The position numbers and the translations under genes were made by a program. From JADFQT01 sp965216025 (GTDB lineage: Bacteria; Chloroflexota; Dehalococcoidia; Lucifugimonadales; UBA3495), in NCBI GenBank assembly GCA_965216025.1, contig CBDCEX010000013.1:1-64000 (forward strand): 64,000 bases of DNA, in the 5' to 3' direction. This document shows, piece by piece, positions 43,416 through 51,620 of this stretch (its first letter is position 1; every line of letters begins with the position of its first letter). The notes under the pieces are model-generated. The model was given only the letters and a program-made list of their open reading frames with translations, did not search any database and had not been told where the DNA came from.

Positions 43416-45074
43416 ATGTCCAGCAGTAAAGAGGAATGGCGTCGCAACACGCTGGACCCTCTCCTTGAGCGATTCCCCCAGCGTCGGGAACACTTCGAGA
43501 CCGACAGCGGACTGGAAATCGACCCGGTGTATTGCCCGGAAGACCTGGTCGGGCGCGACGGCGATTTCGAAACCGGCCTTAGCTACCCGGGGGAGTACCC
43601 CTATACCCGAGGAGTTCAGCCCAACATGTACCGGGGCCGAACCTGGACCATGCGCCAGTACTCCGGATACGCCACCGCCGCAGAAACCAATCGTCGCTTT
43701 CGATACCTGCTGGAGCAGGGTCAAACCGGCCTTTCCGTAGCCTTCGACCTGCCCACGCAGATTGGCTACGACTCGGATCACCCCTTTGCCCAGGGGGAGG
43801 TCGGCAAGGTTGGAGTTCCCATTTGCAGCTTGGAAGACATGGAAGCGCTGTTCCAAGATATCCCGCTGGATCAGGTCAGCACCTCCATGACCATTAACTC
43901 CACCGCGGCCATTCTACTGTGCCTTTACATCGCCGCCGCCAAGCGCCAGGGAGTCCCCCTGGAAAAGGTTAGCGGTACACTGCAAAACGACATCCTCAAG
44001 GAGTACATCGCGCGAGGAACCTACGCCTTCCCACCCCGTCCCTCAATGCGCCTGGTGGTCGATGTTTTCAAATACAGCTCCCAATATTTGCCCCGTTGGA
44101 ACAGCATCAGCGTCAGCGGTTATCACATGCGGGAAGCCGGCGCCACGGCGACTCAGGAGCTGGCCTTCACCTTCGCCAACGCCATCGCCTACGTTCAGGC
44201 CGCCGTGGAGGCGGGACTGGCGGTGGATGACTTCGCGCCGCGCATGTCCTTCTTCTTTGTGGCTCAGAACAACTTATTTGAAGAAGTAGCCAAATTTCGG
44301 GCCGCCCGCCGCATTTGGGCCAAAATTATGAAGGAACGCTTCGGAGCGGAGGACCCCCGGTCGATGATGCTCCGGTTTCACACCCAGACGGCCGGGGTCA
44401 CGCTGACCGCCCAGCAGCCGGACAATAACCTGATACGCAGCACGGTCCAGGCCTTGGCGGCGGTCCTGGGCGGCACCCAATCCCTCCACGTCAACTCCCG
44501 GGATGAAGCCCTGGGACTCCCCACGGCAGAATCGGCCCAACTGTCCCTGCGCACCCAGCAAATCATTGCCCACGAGAGCGGCATCGCCGACGTGGTTGAC
44601 CCTCTTGGCGGCTCTTATTTCGTCGAGAACCTTACCAGCCAATTGGAATCCGCCACCTACGATTACCTGGATACCATAGACCGAATGGGTGGCGCCGTCG
44701 CAGCCATCGAGCAAGGATTCCAGGTACGGGAGATCGGCGAGACCGCCTACCGGCACTCTCAATCTGTGGAGAGGGGAGAGCGGGTCGTGGTGGGCGTAAA
44801 CCAATATGTGACGGAGACGCCACCGGTCCAGGATGTGCTGCGAGTGGACGCCCAAGCAGCCAAGCAACAAGTGGATCGGTTGCGGCGACTGCGCCGGGAG
44901 CGGGATGACGCCCAGGTAACCCGCTCTTTGGAGCGGCTGGCTGAGGCAGCCCGAGGTACCGACAACGTCGTGCCGCCAGTTTTGGAGTGCGTGGAGAGCT
45001 ATTGCACCCTGGGGGAGATCTGCCAGGTGTTCAGGGATGTTTTTGGGGAGCAGGGGCAGATTTCGGTGTTTTAG
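43416..45074 (+). CDS. Methylmalonyl-CoA mutase-type large (catalytic) subunit
   Basis: A 552-residue acyl-CoA mutase TIM barrel without a B12-binding domain. Landmarks are YPGEYPYTRGVQPNMYRGR, WTMRQYSGYATAAETN, GLSVAFDLPTQIGYDSDHP, SVSGYHMREAGATATQELAF, and RFHTQTAGVTLTAQQPDNN with EALGLPTAESAQL. This split type pairs with a separate B12 subunit, and one is encoded at 59544-59963. Substrate is probably methylmalonyl-CoA, supported by the neighbouring epimerase, but isobutyryl-type mutases are close. The ATG at 43416 has GGAGG seven bases upstream; the longer frame begins in non-family sequence. Confidence 0.93.
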   Translation: MSSSKEEWRRNTLDPLLERFPQRREHFETDSGLEIDPVYCPEDLVGRDGDFETGLSYPGEYPYTRGVQPNMYRGRTWTMRQYSGYATAAETNRRFRYLLEQGQTGLSVAFDLPTQIGYDSDHPFAQGEVGKVGVPICSLEDMEALFQDIPLDQVSTSMTINSTAAILLCLYIAAAKRQGVPLEKVSGTLQNDILKEYIARGTYAFPPRPSMRLVVDVFKYSSQYLPRWNSISVSGYHMREAGATATQELAFTFANAIAYVQAAVEAGLAVDDFAPRMSFFFVAQNNLFEEVAKFRAARRIWAKIMKERFGAEDPRSMMLRFHTQTAGVTLTAQQPDNNLIRSTVQALAAVLGGTQSLHVNSRDEALGLPTAESAQLSLRTQQIIAHESGIADVVDPLGGSYFVENLTSQLESATYDYLDTIDRMGGAVAAIEQGFQVREIGETAYRHSQSVERGERVVVGVNQYVTETPPVQDVLRVDAQAAKQQVDRLRRLRRERDDAQVTRSLERLAEAARGTDNVVPPVLECVESYCTLGEICQVFRDVFGEQGQISVF

Positions 45075-45082
45075 GAGTTTAT

Positions 45083-45271
45083 ATGACAACTGATGAAGGA
45101 AGAATCGGCCGAGTTGAGGGGATACTTGAAGAAGTCCGGATCCACCTGAGCAATCTGGAAAACCGCATGACTGCTCTTGAAGCACGGATGCAAACCCAAT
45201 TCTACTGGCTGCTAGGCGTGATGATCCCCATGTGGGTGACCATCATGCTGGCAATATTGCTGAGGATGTGA
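45083..45271 (+). CDS. Small coiled-coil membrane protein
   Basis: A 62-residue protein, MTTDEGRIGRVEGILEEVRI followed by a leucine-spaced coiled coil (to about residue 38), then one hydrophobic segment (FYWLLGVMIPMWVTIMLAIL, about 41-60). The start ATG at 45083 has GGAG upstream. Nothing in it points to a function; a tail-anchored structure with a helix facing the cytoplasm is likely. It sits between the mutase and the acyl-CoA dehydrogenase genes and is spaced as part of the operon. Confidence 0.7.
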   Translation: MTTDEGRIGRVEGILEEVRIHLSNLENRMTALEARMQTQFYWLLGVMIPMWVTIMLAILLRM

Positions 45272-45297
45272 GCAGGTGGAAAGACCACCCGGTTTAG

Positions 45298-46473
45298 ATG
45301 AACTTGAAGAAAGGAGCCGATGTGGGCCCAACATTAAACGAAGAAGAACGAATGCTGCGGAACCTGGTTCGGGATTTTGCCGACCGGGAGTTGTCGGTAC
45401 GGGCTAGAGAGGCAGACGAGAAGGAGGAGTTCTCCTGGGAAAGCTGGGAGGGCATGGCCAAGCTGGGTCTGACCGGGATCGGCATCGATGCTAAGTATGG
45501 CGGCAGCGAGGGAGGCTATCGCCAAATAGCTATCGCCGCGGAAGAGGTTGCCCGGGGTGACTCCTCGGCCAGCGTGACCCTTATCGCTCATCTATCCTTG
45601 GGCACTTCCACCATCTACCGGTTCGGCAACGAGGAGCAGAAGCAGCGGCTAATACCAAGCCTGGCGTCCGGCCAGCACGTGGCGGCCTGGGCGCTGACCG
45701 AGGCCGGCGGCGGCTCCGACGCCGCGGCGTTGCAGACCACCGCTACCCGGCGGGAGGGTAACTACTTCCTCAACGGCAGCAAGACGTTTATAACCAACGC
45801 CGACGTCGCCGAATCGATAGTCGTATTCGCCACCCAGGATCGGTCCCAGGGTTATCGGGGCATCAGCGCCTTTGTAGTGCCCAAGGATGCCCCCGGACTT
45901 ACGATTAACCAGCAACACGGCAAGATGGGAATGCGGGCCTCCAGCACCAACGAAGTGGTATTTGAGGACACTCCGGTACCGGCTGAAAACCTGCTGGGCG
46001 AGGAGGGGCGGGGGTTTCGTTACGCCATGGAAATCCTCGACTCCAGTCGCATTATCATAGCCGCCCAATGCGTGGGGATTGGTCAAGCAGCGCTGGAGGC
46101 TGCGGTGCGGTACGCCCAGCAGCGCGAGTCCTTTGGCAAGCCAATCTCCCAGCACCAGGGTATTCAGTTTGCGCTGGCGGACATGGCGGCGGGGGTACAC
46201 GCCGCTCGCACCGTAACGATGCAGGCCGCGAGCCTCAAGGACGCCGGGCAGCCCTTTGTAAACGAGGCCTCCATCGCCAAGCTCATCGCCTCCGAAATGT
46301 GCGTCAACGTTACGTCGCAGGCGTTGCAGGTCCACGGCGGATATGGCTATTTCAAGGAAGCCGCGGTGGAACGGCTGTTCCGGGACGCCCGGGTTACCAC
46401 CATCTACGAGGGCACCTCGGAGGTGCAACGGTTGCTGATCGCCCGGCAGGTGCTGGCCCAGTATCCCCTGTAG
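45298..46473 (+). CDS. Acyl-CoA dehydrogenase
   Basis: A 391-residue FAD enzyme introducing the alpha-beta double bond in acyl-CoA. Standard features are the N-terminal helical domain (ADRELSVRAREADE), the flavin-binding AAWALTEAGGGSDAAALQTTA and NGSKTFITNADVA, the FEDTPVPAENLLGEEGRGF segment, and the C-terminal ALQVHGGYGYFKEAAVERLFRD with VTTIYEGTSEVQRLLIAR. The Glu in YEGTSE is the catalytic base position of short- and medium-chain members. The start could be ATG 45298 or GTG 45322, the latter better placed after AAGGAG. It lies between mutase and epimerase, pointing to propionate or branched-chain acyl catabolism. Confidence 0.95.
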   Translation: MNLKKGADVGPTLNEEERMLRNLVRDFADRELSVRAREADEKEEFSWESWEGMAKLGLTGIGIDAKYGGSEGGYRQIAIAAEEVARGDSSASVTLIAHLSLGTSTIYRFGNEEQKQRLIPSLASGQHVAAWALTEAGGGSDAAALQTTATRREGNYFLNGSKTFITNADVAESIVVFATQDRSQGYRGISAFVVPKDAPGLTINQQHGKMGMRASSTNEVVFEDTPVPAENLLGEEGRGFRYAMEILDSSRIIIAAQCVGIGQAALEAAVRYAQQRESFGKPISQHQGIQFALADMAAGVHAARTVTMQAASLKDAGQPFVNEASIAKLIASEMCVNVTSQALQVHGGYGYFKEAAVERLFRDARVTTIYEGTSEVQRLLIARQVLAQYPL

Positions 46474-46494
46474 GGGGTGTGAGGACAATGAAAC

Positions 46495-46923
46495 ATGCCT
46501 GAAAACATGAATGAGGTCTGCACCGTCAACCACATCGACCATGTGGCCATTGCCGTGAAAGACATCAACGCCGCGCTGGAGTTTTTCCAGACGATATTCG
46601 ATGCCCCGCCGTCGGAGATTTCGGTCATGCCGGAGCACGGCGTGAAGGCCAGCCTGATCCAAATAGGGCAGACGCGGATAGAAATTCTGGAGGCACTGGA
46701 CCACGGCAATCCGGTGGGGCGCTTCGTCGAGAATAAGGGTGAGGGCCTGCATCATCTGGCCCTCAACGTCAGCGGACTGCAGGATAAGCTAAACTTCCTG
46801 GACGCGCAGGGACTTCAGCTGATCGATAAGGAGCCGCGGGAGGGCCTGTCCGGCAGCGTCGCCTTCGTCCATCCCCGCTCCGTGTTCGGAGTGTTGACCG
46901 AGTTAGTGGAAAATAACGGCTAA
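46495..46923 (+). CDS. mce: Methylmalonyl-CoA epimerase
   Basis: A 142-residue vicinal-oxygen-chelate enzyme interconverting (S)- and (R)-methylmalonyl-CoA. The metal ligands are seen in NHIDHVAIAVKD (His), the middle segment ASLIQIGQTRIEILEAL (Glu) and EGLHHLALNVSGL (His), with the C-terminal FVHPRSVFGVLTELVE. Length matches the family. It starts 21 bp after the acyl-CoA dehydrogenase, supporting a single operon of mutase, dehydrogenase and epimerase. A second ATG three codons on is possible. Confidence 0.93.
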   Translation: MPENMNEVCTVNHIDHVAIAVKDINAALEFFQTIFDAPPSEISVMPEHGVKASLIQIGQTRIEILEALDHGNPVGRFVENKGEGLHHLALNVSGLQDKLNFLDAQGLQLIDKEPREGLSGSVAFVHPRSVFGVLTELVENNG

Positions 46924-46949
46924 AGCCGAGACCAACTGAAACTGATACA

Positions 46950-47060
46950 TACGACCTCACCCCCACTCTAACTCTGCCCCGTCAAGGGGGAGAGAACCAG
47001 TCCCTTCCCCTCGATGGGGGAAGGTTAGGCCTGTCCTGAGCGCAGCCGAAGGGATGGGGG
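46950..47060. repeat. Dispersed hairpin repeat cluster
   Basis: Contains CACCCCCACTCTAAC, CCCTTCCCCTCGATGGGGGAAGG and GTCCTGAGCGCAGCCGAAGG modules related to those at 33098, 36259, 51414 and 62646. It fills the gap between the epimerase and holA and may end or attenuate transcription. Confidence 0.75.
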
Positions 47061-47081
47061 TGGTCACCGTTGGAGTAATCT

Positions 47082-48098
47082 TTGTCAGCCCACCTGCTAT
47101 ATGGCGATAGCTTTCTAGTATCCCGGACTCTGAGAGACCTGGAAGCCGAGAGCGGCGCGGCCGACCTGCTGGAGGCCAACACCCACCGTCTGGCTGGGGC
47201 TCAGGTCAAGCCGGCCGAGTTACTCAGCATTTGTCTCGCTCTTCCCTTCATGGATTCCTGCCGGTTGGTAATAATCGATGGACTCCTAGCGCTGGGCGAA
47301 AGGCAGGCCAGCCGTGCCGGGGGTCGAACACGTGCCGGGAATAGAACACCTGCTGGCAGCGGAAATATACTAGGGGAATGGCAGGCCTGGGCCGAGAGTA
47401 TTTCAGGAATGCCGGAAACCACCTTGCTAATCTTCAAAGACGGTCCCTTGTCCGACACCAACCCTCTACTCCGTTCCTTGCTCAAGGTAGCAGAGCCTCA
47501 TCATCTGACCGCTCCCAGTGGCGAGGGGTTGGCTCGCTGGATGAAAACCACCGCCGGCGACAAGGGAACCGGAATCAGCCCGGTAGCCATCAATTCCCTC
47601 ATGGACCTGATCGGCAACGACCTCTGGACGCTGGACCAGGAGTTGGAGAAACTGGCCCTTTACGCCAGCGGACGCAACATTGAAGAGGATGATGTGCGCC
47701 AGATGGTTTCGCTGGCGAAAGAGGCCAACATCTTTAACGCGGTGGACGCCATGATTGCAGGGCGGCCCGATGTCGCCCTGGATTTACTGCGCCAGCTGAG
47801 AGAGGACGGCCGGGAGGCTCCCTATATTATCGGCATGATTGGCCGGCAGCTCCGCCTGATGGCCCTGGCTCGCGACCTGACGGAGCGGGGCGTTCCTCAG
47901 GGGGAAATGGGGAAGCGCCTGGGGGTGGCGTCTCAGTATGCGGTCCAAAAAACGGTGGAGCAGGCCCGGCGTCACTCCGGGGAGGACCTGAGCTGGAGGT
48001 ACCGGCGCCTGCTGGAAACCGACCTGTCTATCAAGCGAGGACGGCTCAATCCTGACATGGCCCTGGAATTATTGGTTGCGGAACTGGCCGGCGGCTGA
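47082..48098 (+). CDS. holA: DNA polymerase III delta subunit
   Basis: A 338-residue clamp-loader subunit. It has the N-terminal YGDSFLVSRTLRDLE, the mid-region ETTLLIFKDGPL and the conserved helical part LMDLIGNDLWTLDQELEKLALYA with VSLAKEANIFNAVDAMIAG, then a C-terminal collar domain (LLRQLREDGREAPYIIGMIGRQLRLM). Sequence in this family is weakly conserved, but the order and length fit. The start is TTG at 47082 with GGAG six bases upstream. It is convergent with the ABC ATPase gene, 24 bp away. Confidence 0.9.
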   Translation: MSAHLLYGDSFLVSRTLRDLEAESGAADLLEANTHRLAGAQVKPAELLSICLALPFMDSCRLVIIDGLLALGERQASRAGGRTRAGNRTPAGSGNILGEWQAWAESISGMPETTLLIFKDGPLSDTNPLLRSLLKVAEPHHLTAPSGEGLARWMKTTAGDKGTGISPVAINSLMDLIGNDLWTLDQELEKLALYASGRNIEEDDVRQMVSLAKEANIFNAVDAMIAGRPDVALDLLRQLREDGREAPYIIGMIGRQLRLMALARDLTERGVPQGEMGKRLGVASQYAVQKTVEQARRHSGEDLSWRYRRLLETDLSIKRGRLNPDMALELLVAELAGG

Positions 48099-48122
48099 GC
48101 GCTGGAGACCAACCGAGGGAGG

Positions 48123-49100
48123 CTAATCCAGGGTCAGCACGGGGTTGTAGCAGGCGACCCGGTGTCCCGGTCCTATGTCCTCCAAAAGGGGACGGCGGTC
48201 CAACCGGCACTTGGCTGTCGCCTTTTGGCAACGGGGCAGGAAGGGGCACTGCTCCGGCAGGTTGATCATGTCCGGCGGCACGCCCGGCAAAGGAGCCAGC
48301 TTCTTATCCACGTCATCCAGGCGGGGTAACGCCTGCAGCAGCGCCCAGGTGTAAGGATGGCGCGGTTCTTTGAACAGTGGAATCACCTCCGCCGATTCAG
48401 CGAGGGTGCCGGCATAAAGAACTCCCACCTCGTCCGCCATGTGGGCCACTATGCCCATATCGTGGGTGATCAGTAGAATAGCGGAATGCAGGTCCTTGCA
48501 TAGACTCTTCAACCGCTCCAGTATCTCAGCTTGCAGGGTCACGTCCAGCCCTGAAGTGGCTTCATCGGCAATCAGTAACCGTGGTCTCAATACCAGGGCA
48601 ATGGCCAGCATTACCCGCTGGCACATCCCCCCACTGAGGCTGAAGGGGTACTCGTTCATGATCCGTTGGGGTTCCGGCAGACCCAACTCCCGTAGTATCT
48701 CCAGACACATGGTGGTGGCCACCCGGCTCGGGATATCCTCATGGGCCAGAATGACCTCTTCGAGCTGGGAGCCCACGGTTTGGACCGGGTTTAGCGCCGA
48801 TTGAGCATCCTGGAAGACCAGGGTGATCTCCTTACCCCGAATTCTCCGTAGATGGCCGGTGCCGGCGCGGAGCAGGTCCACCCCGTCGAAGAGTACCCGC
48901 CCAGCCGGCACTGTAGCATTTTGGGGAAGCAAACCCACGATAGCTAGGGCCAGGGTACTCTTGCCAGCGCCGCTCTCTCCCACCAGACAGAAAACCTGAT
49001 CTTCCTCCTGCACAAAACTTACTCCGTTCAACGCCTTGACCTGCCCGGCGGCAGTCCCAAAGTGCACGTGCAGGTCTTCTACTTTCAATATTTCAGCCAT
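48123..49100 (-). CDS. Oligopeptide/dipeptide ABC transporter ATPase (DppD/OppD type)
   Basis: A 325-residue ATPase with Walker A (VGESGAGKSTLALAIVG), Q-loop (VFQDAQSALNPVQTVG), signature (FSLSGGMCQRVMLAIAL), Walker B (LLIADEATSGLDVTLQ), and the OppD-type C-terminal extension with four Cys (CPFLPRCQKATAKC) and HRVACYNP. It energises peptide or nickel-type uptake through inner-membrane permeases. The ATG at 49100 is chosen for GGGAGG eight bases upstream. No permease or binding-protein gene adjoins it. IS630 copy B lies just upstream, so an operon may have been rearranged. Confidence 0.93.
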   Translation of the reverse strand: MAEILKVEDLHVHFGTAAGQVKALNGVSFVQEEDQVFCLVGESGAGKSTLALAIVGLLPQNATVPAGRVLFDGVDLLRAGTGHLRRIRGKEITLVFQDAQSALNPVQTVGSQLEEVILAHEDIPSRVATTMCLEILRELGLPEPQRIMNEYPFSLSGGMCQRVMLAIALVLRPRLLIADEATSGLDVTLQAEILERLKSLCKDLHSAILLITHDMGIVAHMADEVGVLYAGTLAESAEVIPLFKEPRHPYTWALLQALPRLDDVDKKLAPLPGVPPDMINLPEQCPFLPRCQKATAKCRLDRRPLLEDIGPGHRVACYNPVLTLD

Positions 49101-49238
49101 GATAGGCCTCCCAACATTCCCCATCTTGGCAACATCGGGCCGGGTGAAACCCACTACCCATTGGCAAGTAGCACCCGGCCTGGTCAGCTAACCCGACACG
49201 CTGCCTTAAATTTTAATCCTGGTTGTAATGCTTGAAGA

Positions 49239-50377
49239 CTAAACCAAAGCCAAGGTGGGAACTACATTTTGCAGCGATGGCAAAGGTAGGGAAGGTGTAA
49301 AAATCAATGCATCGGCTCGAGCTTGTAACAGGGTTCGGCAGCGATGTTTCACTTCATCCTTACGGTGAGCTAGTCCGCCGAAGAATGCATTCATCTTCTC
49401 TTGGACTTGGGCTTTTGTTCCCAGGCATTCGTTGGCCGTGACCTCTTCCCTGGCCCAGTCCCAGACGGCTTCGTCGGCATTGAAGTCTGGGCTGTAGGCC
49501 GGTAAGGCCACCAGCCTCAGCTGCAAGTCAGGGGTGGTCAAATAGCTGCGAATCGCTTCTCCTCGGTGGGCTGGTCCATTGTCCCAAATCACTACCAGAG
49601 GTCCAGGATGTTTTTCTCTTAGCTGCCGTAAAAAGGCGGTGGAGGTCTCGGCATTGCTGTTGCCGGCTATTTCCATGGCTTCCACCTCCCCAGCCTCCAA
49701 GCAAACTCCCGAGTAGTAGCAGGCCTTCTCTCCCCACCGAGGACTGGTAGAGTCCACCAGCGCCGGTTCTCCCTTGAGCACCCATTTCCCCCTCAGATCG
49801 GCATCGGCCCGAAAGTGGGCTTCGTCTACGAAGAAGATTTTGGCCCCACTCTCGGCCTCCTCTCGGATTTGGCTGTACTGGAGGACGAAGGCTTTCCGCG
49901 CTTCATCCTTGGCTTTCAGGAGGCGTTTCTTGGGTCGCTTCAGCACGAAGCCCAACCGATGGAGGTAGTTCAAGCAACTGCTTCGACTCAGCCCCAGGTC
50001 AAAGCTCTGCTTGAGAAATTGCCTCACTACTTTCCAATTCCAGTTGGACAATTCAACTCCCGCCTCTCCAGGCGGATTTTGCACCGCAGACTTCAGTTGG
50101 TTCTGTTGACCCCAGTTCAAGACGGGGGGGAACCCCCAGTCTGTTCAAAGACCAAACCTTGGGCCCCGCCTCGGCGAAAGTTGGCCAGCCAGTTTCCGAT
50201 GGTATGAGGCTCTCTGTCCAAAGCCTCAGCCACCTGGATAGCCGACCACTCTTGGGCCAACAACCATAGCCCGTGCCATCGCTCTCGCTCTCGAGGTGTT
50301 GGCGCTCGATACATCCTTTCCCGTAAGTCACCTACATTGAGTTGCCACTCTTCCATGAGTTGCACTATTTCCTTCAT
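49239..50377 (-). CDS. IS630-family transposase in two overlapping frames (copy B)
   Basis: The first frame (from ATG 50377, MKEIVQLMEEWQLNVGDL, to the stop at 50117) has the helix-turn-helix. The second (to 49239) has the catalytic part with IFFVDEAHFRAD, VVIWDNGPAHRGEAIR and SPDFNADEAVWDWA. Fusion requires -1 slippage at C_CCC_CCG (50123-50129). The TAG stop at 49239-49241 is made from target bases, as in copy A. Unlike copy A, the ATG is in frame, so this is the better candidate for an active element. Confidence 0.87.
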
Positions 50378-50467
50378 CCCTTCCACCACCGCCACTCGAC
50401 TTCTTTTACAGAATATCGCAACTCCTCTTCGGGTTCGTTTTATGTAGGTTTCACCTTAGCTTTGGTT
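49242..50467 (-). mobile_element. IS630-family element, copy B
   Basis: A 1226-bp element almost the same as copy A, with ends AACCAAAGCCAAGGTG and AACCAAAGCTAAGGTG and TA at 49240-49241 and 50468-50469 in C-TA...TA-G context. The target CTAG contained the amber stop of the PHP gene: before insertion the gene read ACC TAG, after it ACC TAA. Confidence 0.92.
50123..50129 (-). promoter_or_regulatory. Probable programmed -1 frameshift site (IS630 copy B)
   Basis: On the minus strand the heptamer C CCC CCG is in the same frame and position as in copy A, followed by the first-frame stop and the overlapping catalytic frame. Conservation of the site and of both frames in two copies argues for a functional signal and against a random indel. 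Confidence 0.7.
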
Positions 50468-51099
50468 TAGGTTAAGACGACGGCTTCGAACCGCCCCATC
50501 CGCAACTCCAGAATCAAGTCCTCTAGGCTACCAATTTTACTCTGAAACCTGGTCGCCGCCGAACCCATTTGCTCTAACCGGTGGGCATCGCTGCCGCCAG
50601 AAACGCGGAGACTCAATCTAGACGCCAGGTCCTGGGAAAACTGGTTCTCCGCCGGTTTGCCCCGACCATTGACCCCCTCAACGGCATCACAAAGACCGAA
50701 AAACTGGTCATTGGCAGCCCGGTCCAGCATTCCCCATCGCTCTTCTGGGGCAGCTTCGGGCAAAAACCGGCGGCGGTAAGGATGGGCCCCAATGATAACC
50801 CCATTCACCTGGTCGACTCTGGCGCGCAAGACTGGCGGCTTGTGCATTCCGAACTCGTACCGGTCCAGCCCGAAAACCAATACATGTCCGGCGTCGGTGT
50901 TGAGTTCCGCGCCACCCAACACCAGGAAGCCATGCCGACGCGACAAGGTGCGGATTTCTTCTTCCGACCAGAAGGCGTCGTGCTCAGTTAAGCAAACCCC
51001 GTCCAGTCCCCGATCCTTGGCGGCCTCGATCAACTCATCCACGCTCATGAAGCTATCGTCGGATCGGGGATAGCTATGAGTGTGCAAATCAATCAGCAA
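50467..51099 (-). CDS. PHP-domain phosphoesterase
   Basis: A 210-residue metal-dependent phosphoesterase. The four PHP motifs are visible: IDLHTHSYPRSDDS (His-x-His), LDGVCLTEHDAFW, GAHPYRRRF and VSGGSDAHRLEQMG. Such stand-alone proteins hydrolyse nucleotides or phosphates such as AMP or pAp; the substrate is not known here. The stop codon TAA at 50467-50469 is formed partly by the IS630 end; the last residues (VVLT) are unchanged from the pre-insertion gene. The gene appears single. Confidence 0.9.
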   Translation of the reverse strand: MLIDLHTHSYPRSDDSFMSVDELIEAAKDRGLDGVCLTEHDAFWSEEEIRTLSRRHGFLVLGGAELNTDAGHVLVFGLDRYEFGMHKPPVLRARVDQVNGVIIGAHPYRRRFLPEAAPEERWGMLDRAANDQFFGLCDAVEGVNGRGKPAENQFSQDLASRLSLRVSGGSDAHRLEQMGSAATRFQSKIGSLEDLILELRMGRFEAVVLT

Positions 51100-51413
51100 G
51101 GGCAGTATTCAATTCCCAGTAAATAATTCCGGGGGATATATCGCGCCCCATTCTAGTCGGGCGTCCCAGCCGGGCATCCCGATCCTACGTTCCAAGTATG
51201 ATACCAGAGTCCACAAATCTAGGGAAACTGACCGGCCCGAAACCGAGAGGGTGCCTAGATTGGCCCTGCCCTTAAGCAACTTTCTCGCAACGACCCGTGT
51301 CATTCCGAAGGAGTGTAGCGACTGAGGAATCTAAATCCTGGGCCAATTGAACCTTATTCGTCTCCACAACAGTTACACCATAGCCAGTGGCGTAAGGACC
51401 ATCTTCTCGGAGA

Positions 51414-51488
51414 CTTTAGACCCCTCGCGGAGTTTATCCTGAGCAATGCCGAAGGGCTCTTTAGACCCCTCGCGGAGTTTATCCTGAG
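51414..51488. repeat. Pair of direct 30-bp repeats
   Basis: Two identical 30-bp units beginning CTTTAGACCCCTCGCGGAG and ending TTTATCCTGAG start at 51414 and 51459, spaced by 45 bp. The intervening CAATGCCGAAGGGCT resembles the widespread CCTGAGC...CGAAGG repeat also seen at 47035. No gene is found from 51100 to 51620. Confidence 0.85.
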
Positions 51489-51527
51489 GGTTGACATTTC
51501 GAGATAATTTCTAAACTTGGGAAATGC

Positions 51528-51573
51528 AAATCCCCCTATATCCCCCTTTTTGAAAGGGGGATATAGGGGGATT
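51528..51573. repeat. Palindromic intergenic repeat (AAATCCCCC type)
   Basis: Near-perfect inverted repeat AAATCCCCCTATATCCCCC with its complement, spaced by a short T/A centre; the same family as at 34541 and 24532. It lies 48 bp after the ftsK stop and could act as a terminator for that gene. Confidence 0.85.
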
Positions 51574-51620
51574 TCCCCAAACTGTGGCTCCTCCGACCGT
51601 GGTGGCTATGGATTCAAGGC

